Positions 8,084-16,242 of a stretch of DNA of 64,000 nt are shown here, piece after piece. Source of the DNA: Terrabacter sp. Ter38 (GTDB taxonomy: Bacteria > Actinomycetota > Actinomycetes > Actinomycetales > Dermatophilaceae); assembly GCF_024519435.1 (NCBI RefSeq), contig NZ_JALJRZ010000006.1, forward strand, positions 1 through 64,000, given 5' to 3'. The stretch's first letter is position 1; each line of letters opens with the position of its first letter. A model generated the notes under the pieces. That model saw only the letters and a program-made list of their open reading frames with translations. It had not been told where the DNA came from and did not search any database. The position numbers and the translations under genes are program-made.

Positions 8084-9151
8084 ATGATGCGTGCAGGAGT
8101 GCTCCACGGTCGCTCGGACCTTCGGGTCGAGGACCGACCAGAGCCACGACCCCGCGAGGGTGAGGTCCTCATCCAGGTCGCGCTCAACGGCCTGTGCGGT
8201 ACCGACGCCACCGAGTACGCGAAGGGACCGATGATGGTCCCGCTCACGAACCGACACACCGGCAGCGGCCACGTGGGGCCCACCGTGCTCGGCCACGAGT
8301 TCATCGGGACCGTCGTCGCCGCCGGCCCACATGCCGGGGACGGGGAAAGACGATGGACCGGCCGACGGGTGGCCTGCGGCGCGGGAGTCTCGTGCGGTTC
8401 CTGTCGTTGGTGCGCGGTCGGTCGCACCAACCTGTGCGAGCGCTACTACACGCTCGGCCTGTCGACCCACGGTGGACTCGCCGAGCTCGTCGTCGCTCCC
8501 GTCAGCACCCTGGTCACCATCCCGGACGGGTGCGACGACACGGAAGCGGCGCTCGCACAGCCCTTCGCGGTCGGCCTGCACGCCATCGACCGCGCCGGGA
8601 TCGCCGACGGGGACGACGTCGTCGTGCTCGGCGCCGGCGCGATCGGCTCCTTCGTCCTGGCCGGGCTGCGTGGCCACCGGGGCACGGTCACCGTGGTGGA
8701 CGTCGACCCCGACCGCCTCGACGTGGCGCGACGACTCGGTGCGACGAGCACCGTCGCGGTGAGCCGCGAGACGACGCTCGAGGAGCTACGGGACCTCGTT
8801 CCCCTCCAGCCCCACGTCGTCATCGAGAGCTCGGGCGCGCCCGGCGCCGCGGCCCGTGCGCTGTCGCTCTGCGCGCGAGGAGGGCGGACGCTGCTGGTGG
8901 GCCTCGTCAAAGCCCCGCAGGAGCTCGGCCTCGCCGACATCGTGCTGCGTGAGGTCGACATCGCGACCACCGTCGCCCACATCTGCGCCACGGACATTCC
9001 CCGAGCCCTCGCGCTGCTCGAGAGCAGTCCGCTGGCGGGCGTCATCGGCACCACGACGGTGCCGCTCGACGACGTCGTCGCTCGTGGTCTCGACCCGATC
9101 GTGGCCGGCTCCGCGGGCGGCAAGATCCTGGTGGATCCTCGCCGTGGCTGA
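8084..9151 (+). CDS. Zinc-dependent alcohol dehydrogenase, butanediol dehydrogenase-like
   Basis: 355 residues; ATG 8084 is followed by a second ATG. Catalytic zinc signature CGTDATEYA and GHEFIGTV, structural zinc Cys quartet in CGSCRWCAVGRTNLC (about 103-118), Rossmann motif VLGAGAIGSFVLAG (about 182-195). Pattern resembles 2,3-butanediol/sorbitol-type dehydrogenases that oxidise a vicinal diol to a hydroxyketone. It overlaps the next gene by eight bases, so the two are translationally coupled. It pairs well in length and motif order with the dehydrogenase at 15092, suggesting two successive or stereo-specific oxidations of one substrate. Confidence 0.87.
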   Translation: MMRAGVLHGRSDLRVEDRPEPRPREGEVLIQVALNGLCGTDATEYAKGPMMVPLTNRHTGSGHVGPTVLGHEFIGTVVAAGPHAGDGERRWTGRRVACGAGVSCGSCRWCAVGRTNLCERYYTLGLSTHGGLAELVVAPVSTLVTIPDGCDDTEAALAQPFAVGLHAIDRAGIADGDDVVVLGAGAIGSFVLAGLRGHRGTVTVVDVDPDRLDVARRLGATSTVAVSRETTLEELRDLVPLQPHVVIESSGAPGAAARALSLCARGGRTLLVGLVKAPQELGLADIVLREVDIATTVAHICATDIPRALALLESSPLAGVIGTTTVPLDDVVARGLDPIVAGSAGGKILVDPRRG

Positions 9152-10031
9152 CGTCGCGATCCTGGGCACCGGCCGCATGGGGTCGGCGATGGCGCGACGC
9201 GTGGCCGCCGCAGGGCACCGGGTGCGGGTGTGGAACCGCACGCTGTCATCCGCCCAGGCCCTGGTGGACTCGCAGACACACGGCGAGCTCGTCCTGTCCT
9301 CGACCCCCTCGGATGCCGTGACGGACGCGGACGTCGTGCTGACGATGCTCGCGGACGGCGACGTGACCACGTCGCTGCTGCTCTCGGAGGCCGTGCTGAG
9401 CGCCCTGCCCACCCACTGCCTCGTCATCGACCTGGGGACGAGCGGAGTGGCGGCGGCAACGAGTCTGGGTCGCCGGCTCACGGAGGCAGGACATCGCTTC
9501 GTCGATGCTCCCGTGTCGGGGAGCGTGCCCGCCGTCACCGCTGGCACCTTGCTCGTCATGGCGTCCGGGCGGCCCGACGACGTCATCGCCGCCCGGGGGG
9601 TCCTCGAGTCCTTCGCGGCCGAGGTGCTCCGGGTGGGTGACGTCGGCGCAGGCCAGGCGATGAAGCTCGCGGTCAACCTCGTGGTCCACGACCTCAACGC
9701 GGCCCTGGCAGAGGCCCTCGTCCTCGCGGAGCGGTCCGGAGTCACTCGGACGGAGGCCTACGACGTGCTCGAACGCAGTGTCGTCGGGGCTCCCTTCGTC
9801 CGCTACAAGCGCCCGGCTTTTCTCGACCCGCAGACGCCGGCCGCGATGAGTTTGGAGCTCGTCGCCAAGGACCTGCGCCTGATCACCGAGCAGGGCAGGA
9901 CGACCGGCGCGGCGCTGCCGGTGACGGAGCAGACGCTGCAGCGGGTGCAGGGCGCCGTCGACGCCGGGTGGGGCCCACGAGACATGGCCGACCTGAGTCG
10001 TATCCAGTCTGCAGGCGACCCACGCGAGTAG
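9144..10031 (+). CDS. NAD(P)-dependent beta-hydroxyacid dehydrogenase (3-hydroxyisobutyrate dehydrogenase family)
   Basis: 295 residues from GTG 9144, inside the end of the preceding gene. The N-terminal Rossmann motif is ILGTGRMGSAMARRV; the substrate loop DAPVSGSVPAVTAGTL and catalytic-lysine segment GQAMKLAVNL are typical of the HIBADH / tartronate semialdehyde reductase / GLYR family. These cytoplasmic enzymes interconvert beta-hydroxyacids and semialdehydes. Combined with the aldehyde dehydrogenase at the other end of the cluster it supports a semialdehyde intermediate. The exact substrate cannot be read from sequence. Confidence 0.88.
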   Translation: MADVAILGTGRMGSAMARRVAAAGHRVRVWNRTLSSAQALVDSQTHGELVLSSTPSDAVTDADVVLTMLADGDVTTSLLLSEAVLSALPTHCLVIDLGTSGVAAATSLGRRLTEAGHRFVDAPVSGSVPAVTAGTLLVMASGRPDDVIAARGVLESFAAEVLRVGDVGAGQAMKLAVNLVVHDLNAALAEALVLAERSGVTRTEAYDVLERSVVGAPFVRYKRPAFLDPQTPAAMSLELVAKDLRLITEQGRTTGAALPVTEQTLQRVQGAVDAGWGPRDMADLSRIQSAGDPRE

Positions 10032-10105
10032 GCGTTTCGCCCGCTTCGCGCCTGTCCGTCCCGAGGCGCGCATCACGGTCTTGTCTCGTTGGCAAAGACC
10101 CCAGC

Positions 10106-10143
10106 GTGAACCTCTTGTTAACGCCAAACGCTCTATGTACAGT
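10106..10143 (+). promoter_or_regulatory. Promoter TTGTTA-N17-TACAGT with overlapping dyad, ABC operon
   Basis: -35 TTGTTA (10115-10120) and -10 TACAGT (10138-10143) with an ideal 17-base spacer, about 70 bases before the permease start. The imperfect dyad GTGAAC-N5-GTTAAC (10106-10122) overlaps the -35 and shares half-site sequence with the dyad at 7008-7024. This is probably the start of the long transcript reaching to 24280. Confidence 0.6.
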
Positions 10144-10214
10144 CTCACCCAACACCTTGGTCGCCCGTGATCCGGACGGTCAGCATCGAAACCCTCAGTG
10201 TCGAGGAGTGGGTC

Positions 10215-11225
10215 ATGGATCCGAAGAACGAGACGGTCAGCCCGTCGCGCCGCACCCCCCGCGGGCTCTCGCGTGGACTGCTGACCGTGGTCGCGGCGTT
10301 GGCCCTTCTCGTCGTCGCCGGCTTCATCTTCGCCCCGAGCAGCGTCAGCTCCGGTGCCGTCCAGAGCATGCTGCCGTTCGCAGCCGTGCTCGCCATCGTC
10401 GCCCTCGGGCAGACCCTGGTCGTCATGCAGGGCGGCATCGACCTGTCGGTCGCAGGCTCGGTGTCACTCGTGATCGTCATCGTGACCCACCAGGCCTACG
10501 GCGACGACTCCAAGGTGCTCCCGGCCGCCCTGCTCGCGCTGGGGGTCTCGCTCCTCACCGGGCTCGGCAACGGCCTGCTCATCGGACGCCTCGGCCTCAA
10601 CCCGATCGTCGCCACCCTGGGCACCAACGCGCTGCTCTACGCCGCGGTGCTGGCCGTGTCCGGGGGGACCCCCCGACAGACCACCGACCTGCTCGCCCGG
10701 CTCGCGGGTGACAGCGCTCTCGGGATCCCACACGCGGTCCTCGTCGCAGTCCTCGCGACCGCCGTCGTCACGGTGGTCGTCAAGAAGACGGCGTCGGGAC
10801 GTCGCTTCGAGGCGGTCGGGGCCAACGGCTCGGCGGCGTGGGCTGCTGGTCTGCGCGTGCAGGGCTTCAAGGCCGGCGGCTACGTCTTCGCGCAGGTCTT
10901 CTACTGGCTGGGGGCCCTGCTCCTGGCCGGCATCCTCAACAAGCCCACGGCATACCAGGGCGACAGCTACCTGCTGGCCTCGGTGGCAGCAGTCGTCCTC
11001 GGAGGCACCTCCCTGCTCGGCGGTCGGGGCAACCTCGTCGCCACAGCCGTCGCGGCGCTCTTCCTGATCCAGCTGGACCAGTTCGTGCTGGCCCTCGGCT
11101 TCGACTTCGCGGGCAAGACCCTCGTGCAGTCGGCCGCGTTCGCGATCGGTGTCGCGCTCTACACCATCAACTGGTCGCGTCTGCGACGGCGATCCCAGCG
11201 TCCAGCCAGCACCGTCCCGGCCTGA
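10215..11225 (+). CDS. Sugar-type ABC transporter permease (RbsC/AraH family)
   Basis: 336 residues from ATG 10215, preceded by GAGGAG at a 7-base spacing. About ten hydrophobic segments and the family signature GQTLVVMQGGIDLSVAGSV near residue 75 plus AAVVLGGTSLLGGRGN (about 257) identify the BPD_transp_2 (RbsC) type permease. It forms the inner-membrane channel for the lipoprotein encoded next, energised by the ATPase-permease fusion that follows. A frame open to 10167 adds 16 residues but has no ribosome-binding site. Confidence 0.92.
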   Translation: MDPKNETVSPSRRTPRGLSRGLLTVVAALALLVVAGFIFAPSSVSSGAVQSMLPFAAVLAIVALGQTLVVMQGGIDLSVAGSVSLVIVIVTHQAYGDDSKVLPAALLALGVSLLTGLGNGLLIGRLGLNPIVATLGTNALLYAAVLAVSGGTPRQTTDLLARLAGDSALGIPHAVLVAVLATAVVTVVVKKTASGRRFEAVGANGSAAWAAGLRVQGFKAGGYVFAQVFYWLGALLLAGILNKPTAYQGDSYLLASVAAVVLGGTSLLGGRGNLVATAVAALFLIQLDQFVLALGFDFAGKTLVQSAAFAIGVALYTINWSRLRRRSQRPASTVPA

Positions 11226-11280
11226 CCCCTCGTGCTTCATCCCTCACCCGGCTCATGACCATCAGAAAGGTCGATCCGTA

Positions 11281-12387
11281 ATGTCCCGACCCAACACAGC
11301 CATCCGCGTCCTCGCAGTGTCGAGCGTCGCCGCCCTGGCTCTCGCAGCCTGTGGCAGCTCGTCCGACGGCGCCTCTCCCGCCGCCAGCGGAGGCAGCACC
11401 GTCTCGGGGGCGCCATCCTGGTGCGGCTCCAAGCAGATCACCCTGGGCCTGACCGACGGGTTCGGCGGCAACAGCTGGCGTCTCGTCACGACGGCCTCCG
11501 CCAAGGACGAGATCGCCAAGTGCCCGAGCGTCACGAGCTTCACCTACGCCGACGGTCAGGGCGACACCCAGAAGGCCATCTCCGACATCCAGGGCCTGGT
11601 CGCCAAGGGAGTCAACGCACTCGTCGTCTTCCCGGACGCCGGCAACGCCATGCTCCCTGCCTTGCAGAGCGCCAAGGAGGCCGGCGTCACCACGGTGCCC
11701 TACCGGGTCAACCCGGGCGGCGCCGACGGCAAGGACTACGACGTCTGGGTGGGAGCCGACTTCGTCACCGACGGCAAGAACTGGGCCGACTGGCTCACCA
11801 AGACCCTGCCGAGCGGGGGCAACATCCTCTTCCTGTCCGGCCCCGCAGGCAACAGCCAGGGCCTCGACGAGCTCAAGGGCATGAAGGAGGTCCTCGACCC
11901 GGGGAAGTACACCTTCATCGGGCAGGCGCCGTTCGAGGTCACCAACTGGGATCCCGCCAAGACCCAGCAGGTCCTCAGTGCCGCCATCGCGAAGTACCCG
12001 AAGATCGACGCGATCGTGTCCGACTTCGGACCATCCCTCGTCGGTGCTCTGCCGGAGTTCGAGAAGAGCCAGCGCTCCATCCCTGCCCTGGCGACGTCCG
12101 ACGGCAACGTCCTCTCGTGCTTCTACGAGGCGCACAAGGCGCAGAACCCGGACTTCAAGCTCTTCACCGTGGCCACGGGCAACGACAACGCCCGACTGGC
12201 GGTCCAGTGGGCCGTCGCCCTGGCGACCGGTGGCACCCCGCCCGCGTCGAAGCAGTTCAAGGCTCCGGCCTTCGAGGACTCGGTCGGCGGGAAGCCCAGC
12301 CCGGTGACGTGCAAGAAGGACCTTCCCGGTGACATCTACCTGTCCGCCCAGATGGCCGGACAGGACCAGGCGAAGCTGCTCAAGTGA
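11281..12387 (+). CDS. ABC transporter substrate-binding lipoprotein (peripla_BP_4 family)
   Basis: 368 residues. ATG 11281 follows AGAAAGG. The signal peptide ends in the lipobox LALAAC with Cys24, so the mature receptor is anchored to the outer face of the membrane. Segments such as ITLGLTDGFGGNSWR, DIQGLVAKGVNALVVFPD and GILFLSGP-like ILFLSGPAGNSQG match the RbsB/AI-2/ribose-binding fold. The ligand is presumably a sugar, polyol or related hydroxylated compound. Its stop codon overlaps the GTG start of the ATPase fusion (GTGA). Confidence 0.92.
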   Translation: MSRPNTAIRVLAVSSVAALALAACGSSSDGASPAASGGSTVSGAPSWCGSKQITLGLTDGFGGNSWRLVTTASAKDEIAKCPSVTSFTYADGQGDTQKAISDIQGLVAKGVNALVVFPDAGNAMLPALQSAKEAGVTTVPYRVNPGGADGKDYDVWVGADFVTDGKNWADWLTKTLPSGGNILFLSGPAGNSQGLDELKGMKEVLDPGKYTFIGQAPFEVTNWDPAKTQQVLSAAIAKYPKIDAIVSDFGPSLVGALPEFEKSQRSIPALATSDGNVLSCFYEAHKAQNPDFKLFTVATGNDNARLAVQWAVALATGGTPPASKQFKAPAFEDSVGGKPSPVTCKKDLPGDIYLSAQMAGQDQAKLLK

Positions 12388-15005
12388 CTCCGCACGGGGC
12401 GGCCGGTGCCGTCACGACCGACGGCCCGGCCGACCCCGTGCCGGTCGATGTCGCCACCGACACCGAGACCGAGACGCTGAGCGAGATGCCGACCGAAACG
12501 CCGACCGAAGGACTGGACGTGACCAGAGACACCGCGGTGATCGCCGAGTCGGCGATGGTCCTCTCCGGCATCAGCAAGAACTACGACGGGGTCGCAGCGC
12601 TCACCGACGTCTCCCTGGAGATCCGTCGGGGCGAGGTCCACGCCCTGCTGGGCGAGAACGGCGCGGGCAAGTCGACCCTCATGGGGGTCGCCTCCGGTGA
12701 GGTGAGCCCGGACGCCGGCACCATCACCGGCGCGGGGCGGCTCATCGAGCGGCTGTCACCCGCCCTGGCCACCCAGCTCGGCATCGCGATCGTCCACCAG
12801 CACCCAGCGGTGCTGCCCGACCTCACCGTTGCCGAGAACATCGTGGTCGCCGTGCCCGGGGCCGTCCTCGGGACCGGCGCGGAGCAGATCCGCACGATGC
12901 AGCAGATGCTGGCCGACGTCGGCTCGAGCGCCCATCTCGAAGACCGGGTCGGCAACCTCAGCGTCGCCCAGCGCCACCTCCTCGAGCTGGCCAAGGCGCT
13001 TGCGGTGGAGCCGAAGCTGCTCATCCTCGACGAGCCCACCGCCCCGCTGGGAGCCGACTCCGTCGACATGCTCTTCGAACGCGTGCGGCGGGCCGCGGCC
13101 ACCGGCACCGCCGTCGTCTACATCACGCACCGCCTCGCCGAGGTCCGCGAGCTGGCTGACCGCGTCACCGTCCTGCGCGACGGCAAGGTACGCGGAACTG
13201 CCGAGGTGGAGGCCATCACCGACGACGAGCTGCTGTCGCTCATCGTCGGGCGCCAGCTCGAGTCGACCTTCCCGGTGAAGCCGCCACAGGATGAGCTGGG
13301 TGATGGGGTCCTCGCCGTCGACGGGATCTCGGGTGCCGGCTTCTCCGACGTCTCCTTCACGGCACGCGCCGGGGAGATCATCGGCGTCTCGGGCATCGCG
13401 GGCAACGGCCAGAGCGAGGTGCTGCGGGCGCTCGCCGGGCTCACGGCCTTCTCCGGCTCGGTCACGGTCGGCGGCGCGTCGCGGACATCGCGCGACCTGC
13501 GCATGCGCTCGGCCTACCTCCCGGCCGACCGACACGACGAGGGCCTGATGATGACGCTCTCGGTCCGGGAGAACGCAGCTCTCTCCGCACTGGACCGGCT
13601 ACGGGGTCGCGTCCTGCTGAGCCGCCGCCGGGAGGACACCCTCGTCGGGGCCGAGCTCACCGCTCTCGACGTCAAGACCGCCTCACCCGAGACCGTCGTC
13701 TCGGCCCTGTCCGGAGGGAACCAGCAGAAGGTCGTGCTCGCCCGGGCCCTGCTCTCCCGCCCCGCCATCGTCCTGGCCGACGAGCCGACGCAGGGCGTCG
13801 ACGTCGGCGCACGCGCGGAGATCTACCGGATCCTGCGCGAGGTCTCCGCCGCAGGCGTGCCGGTCGTCGTCGCGTCCTCCGATGCCAAGGAGCTCGAAGG
13901 ACTCTGCGACCGCGTGCTGGTCATGTCACGCGGAGCAGTGCTCGACGTCGTCGAGGGGGCCCAGGTCACTGAGGAACGCCTCATCCACTCGGCCGTCAGC
14001 GCGACGGTGCACCAGGGCGGCGCCAGCCGGACGGCCGGCTCCGTCTCGACCCGGCGGAGCCGCTTCCTCACCGGCGACTACGCCCCGGTCGTCATCCTCG
14101 CGCTCGTCATGCTCCTTCTCGGCGCCTTCGTGCTGTCGCAGAACTCGCGATACCTCGCACCCTTCAACCTGACGTCGGTCATGACCTCGTGCGCGGCCCT
14201 CGGCTTCATCGCCCTCGGGCAGACGATCGTTCTCATGACCGGGGGAATCGACCTCTCCGTCGGACCGCTCGCCGGTTTCCTGGTCGTCGTCGGCTCGTTC
14301 TTCCTGACCGCCGAGAAATCGGCCGCGGTCATGGCGCTGGGACTGGTCGTCATGCTGGCGGTCGCCGCCGCCACCGGAGCCGCCAACGGCAGCCTGATCC
14401 GCTTCGCCAAGTTCACCCCGGTGGCGGCCACACTGGCGAGCTACATCGGCATCCAGGGCCTCAGCTACCTTCTCCGGGACTCGCCCGGAGGGAACATCGC
14501 GATCTCGGTCACTCGCCTCGTCAAGACCAAGATCGGCCCCGTACCGGTCGCCTTCCTGCTGCTCGTCGTCACCGCCGTGGTGCTCGAGTACGCCCTGCGC
14601 AGACGGGGCCCTGGCCTGCGACTGCGCGCCATCGGATCCGACGAGGACGCCGCACGCCGGGTCGGGATCAACGTCGGCCGCACGGCGGTCCTGGCCTACG
14701 TCGCCGCCTCCTGCTTCGTCTTCCTCGGCTCCATCGTGCTGCTCGGCCAGCTCGGCATCGGTGACCCGGCTCAGGGCGTGGGCTACACCCTGAGCAGCAT
14801 CACCGCGGTGGTCCTCGGTGGCACCAGCCTCCTGGGCGGTCGCGGCACGTTCATCGGCACGCTGCTCGGCGCCGGGCTCATCGTCCAGGTCTTCAACGCC
14901 ATGGTCTTCCTCGACCTGTCGCAGACGTGGCAGTACTTCTTCCAGGGCGCCCTCATCGTGGCTGCCGCCGTGATCTACAGCCAAGTGCGCCGAGTCAGGG
15001 CCTGA
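12384..15005 (+). CDS. ABC transporter ATPase-ATPase-permease fusion (RbsA-RbsC fused)
   Basis: 873 residues. An acidic, Thr-rich leader (1-58) precedes two tandem ABC domains as in RbsA: the first (about 60-290) has Walker A GENGAGKST, a weakened signature LSVAQRH and Walker B LLILDEPTA; the second (about 305-530) has the degenerate Walker A GIAGNGQSE typical of RbsA second halves, signature LSGGNQQKV and Walker B IVLADEPTQGVD. After residue about 560 a complete RbsC-like permease follows (GQTIVLMTGGIDLSVGPLAG, VVLGGTSLLGGRGT). In E. coli RbsA and RbsC are separate proteins. With the separate permease at 10215 this would give a heterodimeric membrane channel. GTGA coupling to the receptor gene. 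Confidence 0.93.
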   Translation: MTPHGAAGAVTTDGPADPVPVDVATDTETETLSEMPTETPTEGLDVTRDTAVIAESAMVLSGISKNYDGVAALTDVSLEIRRGEVHALLGENGAGKSTLMGVASGEVSPDAGTITGAGRLIERLSPALATQLGIAIVHQHPAVLPDLTVAENIVVAVPGAVLGTGAEQIRTMQQMLADVGSSAHLEDRVGNLSVAQRHLLELAKALAVEPKLLILDEPTAPLGADSVDMLFERVRRAAATGTAVVYITHRLAEVRELADRVTVLRDGKVRGTAEVEAITDDELLSLIVGRQLESTFPVKPPQDELGDGVLAVDGISGAGFSDVSFTARAGEIIGVSGIAGNGQSEVLRALAGLTAFSGSVTVGGASRTSRDLRMRSAYLPADRHDEGLMMTLSVRENAALSALDRLRGRVLLSRRREDTLVGAELTALDVKTASPETVVSALSGGNQQKVVLARALLSRPAIVLADEPTQGVDVGARAEIYRILREVSAAGVPVVVASSDAKELEGLCDRVLVMSRGAVLDVVEGAQVTEERLIHSAVSATVHQGGASRTAGSVSTRRSRFLTGDYAPVVILALVMLLLGAFVLSQNSRYLAPFNLTSVMTSCAALGFIALGQTIVLMTGGIDLSVGPLAGFLVVVGSFFLTAEKSAAVMALGLVVMLAVAAATGAANGSLIRFAKFTPVAATLASYIGIQGLSYLLRDSPGGNIAISVTRLVKTKIGPVPVAFLLLVVTAVVLEYALRRRGPGLRLRAIGSDEDAARRVGINVGRTAVLAYVAASCFVFLGSIVLLGQLGIGDPAQGVGYTLSSITAVVLGGTSLLGGRGTFIGTLLGAGLIVQVFNAMVFLDLSQTWQYFFQGALIVAAAVIYSQVRRVRA

Positions 15006-15091
15006 CAGCGCTCGACACCATCACCCGACCTTCGAATCACCCTGCAGCCAGGGCGGTCCGTCATCCATCGACAACCACCGAGGAGACTCAA

Positions 15092-16168
15092 GTGCGCGCA
15101 GCACGCTTCCACGGACAGTCCGACATCCGCATCGAGGACGTCGGATCCCCCGAGATCAAGGCGCCCGACGAGGTCCTCGTCGAGGTCCTCTGGTGCGGCA
15201 TCTGCGGCACCGACCTGCACGAGTACCTCGTGGGCCCCATCGTCACCCCGACCACGCCGCACCCCCTCACCGGGGTGACCCTCCCCCAGACGCTCGGGCA
15301 CGAGTTCTCCGCACGGGTCGTCGAGGTGGGCCCGCAGGTCACCGACGTGAGGGTGGGCGACCGTGTGAGCATCATGCCCGCGATCGTCTGCGGCCGATGC
15401 ACCTTCTGCCGGCAGGGACTCGGTCACCTGTGCGTCCGGTTCGCCTGCACCGGGCTCTCCGCCGAGACCGGGGGCCTCGCCCAGTACGCCGTGCTCAAGG
15501 AGTACCAGGTCTCGACCCTCCCCGACGAGGTGTCGGACGTGGAGGGTGCCGTCGTCGAGCCGGCCAGCGTGGCGGCATACGGCATCGACAGGGTGGGGAT
15601 CCGCGGCGGCGACATCGTGCTCGTCACCGGCGCCGGACCCATCGGGGTGTTGTCGGCGCTCTACGCCGATGCCCTCGGCGCGGCGACCGTCGTGATCGCC
15701 GAACCCAATCCGAACCGTGCAGCGCTCGCGGCCTCCCTCGACGTCGGCCCGGTCCTCGACCCGACCGCTGAGGGTTTCGCCGAGTCGATCGCACAGCTCA
15801 CCCGAGGCACCGGCGTCGACGTGGTCGCCGAGTGCTCGGGCAGCACCCCGGGCCTGACCACCGCGATGAACAGCGTGCGCACGCGTGGCTCGATCGTGCA
15901 GACCGGCCTGCACACCAAGCCGGCAACGATCGACGCGATGCGGCTGTCGGAGAAGGACATCAGCTACATCGGCAGCTGGTGCTACCTCATCACCGACTGG
16001 CCACGCATCATCCGGCTCATCGCCGCTGGGAAGTACCCCGTCGCCAAGGCCGTCACGGCCCAGATCGAGCTGGAGCGGGTCGTTCCAGACGGCTTCGACG
16101 TCCTCGTCAACCCCTCGGGTGACCAGCTCAAGATCCTCGTCTCACCGACCGGCGCGACGCCGGCCTGA
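15092..16168 (+). CDS. Zinc-dependent alcohol dehydrogenase, 2,3-butanediol dehydrogenase-like
   Basis: 358 residues from GTG 15092, preceded by GAGGAGA (15080-15086). Catalytic zinc motif CGICGTDLHEY and GHEFSARV; structural zinc quartet CGRCTFCRQGLGHLC (about 98-112); Rossmann motif VTGAGPIGVLSALYA. The motif CGICGTDLHEYLVGPI followed by a Pro-rich loop is typical of (R,R)-butanediol dehydrogenase-like enzymes. Cytoplasmic oxidation of a vicinal diol or sugar alcohol is likely. Lies 86 bases after the transporter genes in the same orientation, in keeping with a job on the imported substrate. Confidence 0.88.
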   Translation: MRAARFHGQSDIRIEDVGSPEIKAPDEVLVEVLWCGICGTDLHEYLVGPIVTPTTPHPLTGVTLPQTLGHEFSARVVEVGPQVTDVRVGDRVSIMPAIVCGRCTFCRQGLGHLCVRFACTGLSAETGGLAQYAVLKEYQVSTLPDEVSDVEGAVVEPASVAAYGIDRVGIRGGDIVLVTGAGPIGVLSALYADALGAATVVIAEPNPNRAALAASLDVGPVLDPTAEGFAESIAQLTRGTGVDVVAECSGSTPGLTTAMNSVRTRGSIVQTGLHTKPATIDAMRLSEKDISYIGSWCYLITDWPRIIRLIAAGKYPVAKAVTAQIELERVVPDGFDVLVNPSGDQLKILVSPTGATPA

Positions 16169-16242
16169 CCGGTGCCACCGACCCTGCGCCACCGGCCGCG
16201 ACCGACCAGCTGCCGATCCATCCACGTTCTCGAGGAGTAGTC

